This document shows positions 12,652 through 16,275 of a DNA stretch of 16,275 nucleotides, piece after piece; the first letter of the stretch is position 1, and every line of letters begins with the position of its first letter. The notes under the pieces were generated by a model. It was not told the origin of the DNA and did not search any database. It worked only from the letters and a program-made list of their open reading frames with translations. This DNA is from CAXTSE01 sp035554115. Its GTDB lineage: Bacteria > Actinomycetota > Actinomycetes > Actinomycetales > Microbacteriaceae. A program made the position numbers and the translations under genes. The stretch spans positions 1-16,275 of the forward strand of contig DATMIW010000036.1 in NCBI GenBank assembly GCA_035554115.1, written 5' to 3'.

Positions 12652-12915
12652 GTGGCAGAGAACACCCCGGTGCCCCTCAATCGTATCGAACGCGTGCTCG
12701 CGTTCATGGCGGCGACCGTAGGCGGCTTGTCCGTCGTCGCGATTCTCGCCGTCATCATCGCCCGGCTGGCGGGTGTCACCGATCTTCGTGACGGCGTCTG
12801 GCCGGTGGCGGCGCTTCTTCCGGTGATCGGACTGCCGATCACGCTGCTCCTGCTGGTCGCCTTCTTCATTGCGCGCGCGGTGCGCCACCGACGTCTCGCC
12901 CGTGGCGGCCACTAG
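12652..12915 (+). CDS. Small two-helix membrane protein
   Basis: 87 aa with a GTG start. VAENTPVPLNRIER is followed by two membrane helices, about 15-39 (VLAFMAATVGGLSVVAILAV...) and 50-74 (VWPVAALLPVIGLPITLLLL...), with a loop TDLRDG and a basic tail ARAVRHRRLARGG that should stay in the cytoplasm. No function is known to me; similar short actinobacterial proteins are often given misleading transporter names. The mRNA is probably leaderless. Its end overlaps the start of the helicase-associated gene by 14 bases, so these two are likely one operon. Confidence 0.72.
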   Translation: MAENTPVPLNRIERVLAFMAATVGGLSVVAILAVIIARLAGVTDLRDGVWPVAALLPVIGLPITLLLLVAFFIARAVRHRRLARGGH

Positions 12916-14791
12916 CGGATCAGCCCTTGCGCTCGCAGCCCGGCTGCGCGCGCTCGACGATCACGCCCTGGAGCGCCTGGTGGCGCGTCGTGCGGTTCGC
13001 GACAGCCGCATCCATGACTTTTTCGACCTCGCCGAGGCGTTGCTCGACCGCACCTCTATCCAGGCGGCTCTGCAGCGGCTCGACCGCGGCACCCTCGCCC
13101 TGCTTGCCGTTGCGGGCGAGTTGACCGGCACGACCGGCGCCCCGACAGCCGCCCAGCTAGCCGACCGGCTCAATGTCTCGACCTCCGAAATCGCCACCCG
13201 TGCCGCGGCAGCTATCGAGGCGGGGCTGCTGGCCGAAGAGTCTGGGCACTATGCCCCGTGGGATGCCGTGGTCGATCAGCTGCAGGCCTGGCCGTCATTC
13301 GGCTTGCCGGCTGCAAGCGCGCTGGTGGATGCCGCTCCCCCTGCCGTGCTCGAACCGGTCAGCGAGTCCGACTCCCGTTTCGTCGACCGCGGAGCCGGCG
13401 ACCGCGCGTTCGGCACCTTGGCCGCTGTCACCGAAATCGTGCTGGCTGTGCGGGACCAACCGGCCCGGCGACTCTCCCGCGGCGGGGTCGCCCTGCCCGA
13501 TGCCCGCCGCCTGGCGACCGCCGCCGACGTCGAACCCGACTCGGTCGAGCTTCTGCTCGATATTGCCGGGCACGCGGGCCTCGTCGACGATGCCGCCGAC
13601 TGGACGACGAGGGATGCCGCCGCGGCCTGGCTCGCCTCCCCCCGCGTCGAACGATGGGGCACCCTCGCCGCCGGCTGGCTCGATCGTCTGCCCGACGAGT
13701 TGCACGAGCTGCTGCGTCAGCGGGCTCACGCTGTATGGGGGGACGGGCTGCTCGACTACCTCGAGTGGCGGTATCCGGCGGGCGGAGACTGGATCCGCGA
13801 TGCCGCACGGCAGGCCGCCCACGAGGCCGAGTTGCTCGGCATTACGGGCGCCTCAACCCCGAGCACCCCCGGCGCCGCGCTTCTTGAGCACGGGGAGGCG
13901 GCGGCCGTCGAGGCGATGTCGACCCTGTTCCCCGCCGATGTGTCGCAGGTCTATGTACAGCACGACCTGTCGATCATCGCTCCCGGTCCTCTCGCAGCCA
14001 CGGTCGACTCCCGCTTGCGCACAATTGCCGATATCGACGGGCGCGGCTTGGCGACGAGCTATCGCGTGACGGCGGCCAGCATCACGCGGGGGCTGACGGC
14101 GGGTGAGACGGCGGACAGCATCCGGGAGTTTCTGGCCGCGATTTCGCTGACTGGCATCCCGCAGCCGCTCGACTATCTGCTGGCCGACACCTCGGCGCGA
14201 TTCGGCACGCTGCGAGTCGGGGCGCTCGACCCGGGTGCTGCCGACGACGAGCTCGCCGCCGCAGGGATCGCGAAGGCCGCCAGCTACGTGCGGTCGGTCG
14301 AGACGGCACTGCTCGACCAGCTCGTCGTTGACCCGAACCTGACCCCGCTCGGCCTGCAGCGCGTCGGCGATCGCGTGGTCAGCCGCTTCGACGCGACGAT
14401 CGTGTTCTGGACCCTGGCCGACGCCCGCTACCCCGTCGTTGCCGAGAACGCGGCCGGCGAGATCACCGAGCTGAAGCGCGAGAGACGGGCCGGAGCCTCG
14501 GTCGGGTCCGACGACGACACGGTGTCGATTCTTGTGCAGCGGGTGCGAGCCGGCGCCGCGATCGATGCCGACGAAACCGAGCAGGGGTGGATGGCGCGGC
14601 AGCTTGAGCTGGCAATCCGCACCAAGCTGCCGGTGACTGTCACAGTGCGGCTGCCGAACGGCTCCGAGATGGAGTACCTGCTCGAACCGACCGGCTTGGC
14701 CAACGGTCGATTACGCGCACGGGATCGCAAAGCCGACATTGAGCGAACCTTGCCTCTGGGGGCGATCACCGCGGTTTCGCCGCTGGACTGA
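12902..14791 (+). CDS. Helicase-associated protein (XPB/Ssl2 N-terminal-like domain)
   Basis: 629 aa from the GTG at 12902, which begins VAATSGSALALAARLRALDDHALERLVARR; there is no obvious ribosome binding site, so coupling to the overlapping upstream gene is assumed. The N-terminal 150 residues are helical with winged-helix-like parts (PTAAQLADRLNVSTSEIATR). A central domain includes DVSQVYVQHDLSIIAPGPL (about 345-363), the signature of the helicase-C-terminal-associated/XPB N-terminal-like domain seen in actinobacterial proteins next to XPB helicases. There are no Walker motifs, so it is not itself a helicase. It precedes an XPB-like helicase by 84 bases, and the two probably act together in DNA repair or transcription-linked processes, which is inferred from pairing. 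Confidence 0.85.
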   Translation: MAATSGSALALAARLRALDDHALERLVARRAVRDSRIHDFFDLAEALLDRTSIQAALQRLDRGTLALLAVAGELTGTTGAPTAAQLADRLNVSTSEIATRAAAAIEAGLLAEESGHYAPWDAVVDQLQAWPSFGLPAASALVDAAPPAVLEPVSESDSRFVDRGAGDRAFGTLAAVTEIVLAVRDQPARRLSRGGVALPDARRLATAADVEPDSVELLLDIAGHAGLVDDAADWTTRDAAAAWLASPRVERWGTLAAGWLDRLPDELHELLRQRAHAVWGDGLLDYLEWRYPAGGDWIRDAARQAAHEAELLGITGASTPSTPGAALLEHGEAAAVEAMSTLFPADVSQVYVQHDLSIIAPGPLAATVDSRLRTIADIDGRGLATSYRVTAASITRGLTAGETADSIREFLAAISLTGIPQPLDYLLADTSARFGTLRVGALDPGAADDELAAAGIAKAASYVRSVETALLDQLVVDPNLTPLGLQRVGDRVVSRFDATIVFWTLADARYPVVAENAAGEITELKRERRAGASVGSDDDTVSILVQRVRAGAAIDADETEQGWMARQLELAIRTKLPVTVTVRLPNGSEMEYLLEPTGLANGRLRARDRKADIERTLPLGAITAVSPLD

Positions 14792-14794
14792 CTG

Positions 14795-14818
14795 GGTCTC
14801 GACAAGCTCGACCGGCGG
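14795..14818. repeat. Dispersed 24-bp repeat, copy 3
   Basis: Identical over 24 bases to the copy at 9342-9365 (GGTCTCGACAAGCTCGACC plus GGCGG). It begins 3 bases after the stop of the helicase-associated gene. It is partly self-complementary (TCGA-CAAGC-TCGA). Confidence 0.7.
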
Positions 14819-14826
14819 GGCGCGCC

Positions 14827-14832
14827 TAGACT
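14827..14832 (+). promoter_or_regulatory. -10-like box before the XPB-like helicase gene
   Basis: TAGACT fits TAnnnT and would give a leader of about 37 bases carrying the AAGGAGA ribosome binding site. No good -35 at standard spacing. The helicase gene may therefore be transcribed on its own as well as from upstream. Confidence 0.35.
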
Positions 14833-14875
14833 GGTCAGTTGCGCCGCATTCTGCGCGCGGCCGCGAAGGAGACGC

Positions 14876-16275
14876 ATGAACGGGCCCCTCATCATCCAGA
14901 GCGACCGCACGGTGCTGCTCGAGGTCGCGCATCCGGATGCCGACGACGCCCGTCACGAGCTCGCGATCTTCGCCGAGCTGGAACGCGCACCCGAGCACGT
15001 GCACACCTACCGGATCACCCGGCTGGGCCTCTGGAACGCCCGCGCCGCCGGCCACACGGCCGAGCAGATGCTCGAAACCCTCGAGAAGTACGCCAAGTTT
15101 CCCGTGCCGCAGACTGTCGCGATCGACATCGACGAAACGGTCAGCCGTTACGGTCGCCTCGTGATCACGCGCGATACTCCATCGGAAGACGGCACGCCGG
15201 GCGAACTGCTCATCACGTCGACGGATCCGGCGGTGCTCGCAGAGATCACCCGCAGTCCCCGGGTCGGACAGTTTCTTGGCGTCCGCCGCACCTCCACAGA
15301 GTGGACGCTGCTGCCCTGGGCGCGCGGGCAGGTGAAGCAGGAGCTGCTGAAGCTCGGGTGGCCTGCAGAAGACAACGCGGGGTACACGCCCGGTACCCCG
15401 CATCCGATCGAACTGAACCTCGCGGATTGGGGCCTGCGCGGCTACCAACAGAAGGCGATCGACAATTTCTTTGCCGGCGGATCCGGGGTTGTCGTGCTGC
15501 CGTGTGGGGCGGGGAAGACTCTTGTCGGCGCGGGAGCTATGGCTGCGGCGGGAACGACAACGCTGATCCTCGTCACCAACACCGTGAGTGCCCGGCAGTG
15601 GCGGGCCGAGCTGCTGGCCCGCACCTCGCTGACCGAGGACGAGATCGGCGAGTACTCGGGTCAGGTGAAAGAGGTGAAGCCGGTCACGATCGCGACGTAC
15701 CAGATCCTCACCGCCAAGCGAAAGGGCGAGTACGCGCACCTGGCGCTGCTCGACGCACTCGACTGGGGGCTGATCGTCTATGACGAGGTGCACCTGCTGC
15801 CGGCGCCCGTGTTCAAGCTGACGGCTGAGCTGCAGGCGCGCCGCCGACTCGGGCTCACGGCGACTCTGGTGCGCGAAGACGGCCGCGAGTCGGATGTGTT
15901 CTCGCTCATCGGCCCGAAGCGCTTCGATGCTCCGTGGAAGGAGATCGAGGCGCAGGGCTTCATCTCCCCCGCATCCTGTTATGAGGTGCGCATCGACCTG
16001 CCCGCGCAGGAGCGCTTGGAGTACGCGGCGAGCGCGGACGACGAGCGCTACCGGCTGGCGGCGACGGCTCCCGCCAAGTTGCGGGTCGTGCAGGATCTGG
16101 TCGCGCGTCACAAGGGTGAGCGCATCCTGGTGATCGGCCAATACCTCGACCAGATCGATGAGCTCGCCGAAACTCTGGGGGCCCCGAAGCTGACGGGGGC
16201 AACGCCGGTGGATGAGCGGGAGCGGCTCTATGACGACTTCCGGCAGGGGCGCAGCCTGGTGCTGGTTGTGTCGAA
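14876..16275 (+). CDS. XPB/Ssl2-like DNA helicase (cut by the window end)
   Basis: 466 codons are present; the gene runs off the right edge, so the C-terminal RecA-like domain is incomplete. The start ATG has AAGGAGA five bases upstream. The N-terminal 180 residues are the XPB damage-recognition-like region. The first helicase domain has LRGYQQKAI (187-195), Walker A PCGAGKT (209-215), the Walker B box DEVH (303-306) and motif III GLTAT (326-330), followed by the second-domain parts RILVIGQYLDQIDEL and ATPVDERERLYDDF. Superfamily 2, 3'-5' DNA translocase by family; bacterial XPB is linked to DNA repair. The pairing with the helicase-associated gene is typical of Actinobacteria. Confidence 0.93.
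   Translation, partial: MNGPLIIQSDRTVLLEVAHPDADDARHELAIFAELERAPEHVHTYRITRLGLWNARAAGHTAEQMLETLEKYAKFPVPQTVAIDIDETVSRYGRLVITRDTPSEDGTPGELLITSTDPAVLAEITRSPRVGQFLGVRRTSTEWTLLPWARGQVKQELLKLGWPAEDNAGYTPGTPHPIELNLADWGLRGYQQKAIDNFFAGGSGVVVLPCGAGKTLVGAGAMAAAGTTTLILVTNTVSARQWRAELLARTSLTEDEIGEYSGQVKEVKPVTIATYQILTAKRKGEYAHLALLDALDWGLIVYDEVHLLPAPVFKLTAELQARRRLGLTATLVREDGRESDVFSLIGPKRFDAPWKEIEAQGFISPASCYEVRIDLPAQERLEYAASADDERYRLAATAPAKLRVVQDLVARHKGERILVIGQYLDQIDELAETLGAPKLTGATPVDERERLYDDFRQGRSLVLVVS

Noticed and set aside
14711..16141. Long open frame (476 codons) on the minus strand opposite the helicase genes
   Set aside because: It lies antisense to the strongly supported XPB-like helicase and the end of its partner; such frames arise from high third-position GC, and the translation has no domain character.
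1..16275. CRISPR array, insertion sequence or rRNA
   Set aside because: No regularly spaced direct repeats, no transposase with terminal repeats and no rRNA sequence were seen in the window.

Overview
The window looks like the chromosome of a high-GC actinobacterium, most likely of the Microbacteriaceae. This rests on a DtxR/IdeR-type metalloregulator next to an actinobacterial-type serC, DUF2530 and DUF3027 proteins, a cold-shock protein with a long C-terminal extension, and an XPB/Ssl2-like helicase beside its helicase-associated partner. Several starts also have the leaderless layout common in Actinobacteria. The genus cannot be read from the sequence.

The left part (1-7312) is accessory. 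A TetR-family regulator (66-647) is followed by a 36-bp nested palindrome that looks like a TetR operator/promoter with no gene behind it. Next, on the minus strand, is a type II restriction-modification pair of the XhoI/PaeR7I type (predicted site CTCGAG), with the methylase upstream of the nuclease and the two joined by a TAATG overlap. After it come a MazG-like nucleotide pyrophosphohydrolase and an unrecognised 169-aa protein, both minus strand. A divergent plus-strand gene (4689-6835) encodes a RloC/PrrC-like AAA ATPase with Walker A, a CPFC motif, ABC signature, Walker B and H-loop. It is split by a one-base frameshift just before the ABC signature. The segment ends in about 430 bases without a recognisable gene, then a minus-strand tRNA-Arg(CCU). 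Two of its genes show possible lesions (the frameshift and an in-frame amber). No integrase and no duplicated tRNA end is visible. I read this as a defence cluster parked at a tRNA gene and possibly decaying.

The right part (7313-16275) looks like core genome: tRNA-Arg, a membrane-anchored CHAP-domain cell-wall hydrolase, an HNH endonuclease, a very small transcription unit holding a 24-codon ORF with a good ribosome binding site and a T-run terminator, ideR/dtxR divergent from serC, DUF2530 converging on and overlapping DUF3027, a cold-shock protein coupled to DUF3027, a small two-helix membrane protein, the helicase-associated protein, and an XPB-like helicase running off the right edge.

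A short dispersed repeat (core GGTCTCGACAAGCTCGACC) sits directly after gene ends at four places in the core part: two near-full copies, one partial copy, and one forming an inverted pair. A TAnnnT box exactly six bases before the start codon recurs at four genes, implying leaderless transcripts. The most interesting items are the broken RloC-like ATPase beside an XhoI-type system, the 24-codon ORF upstream of the HNH gene, and the orphan TetR-type operator.
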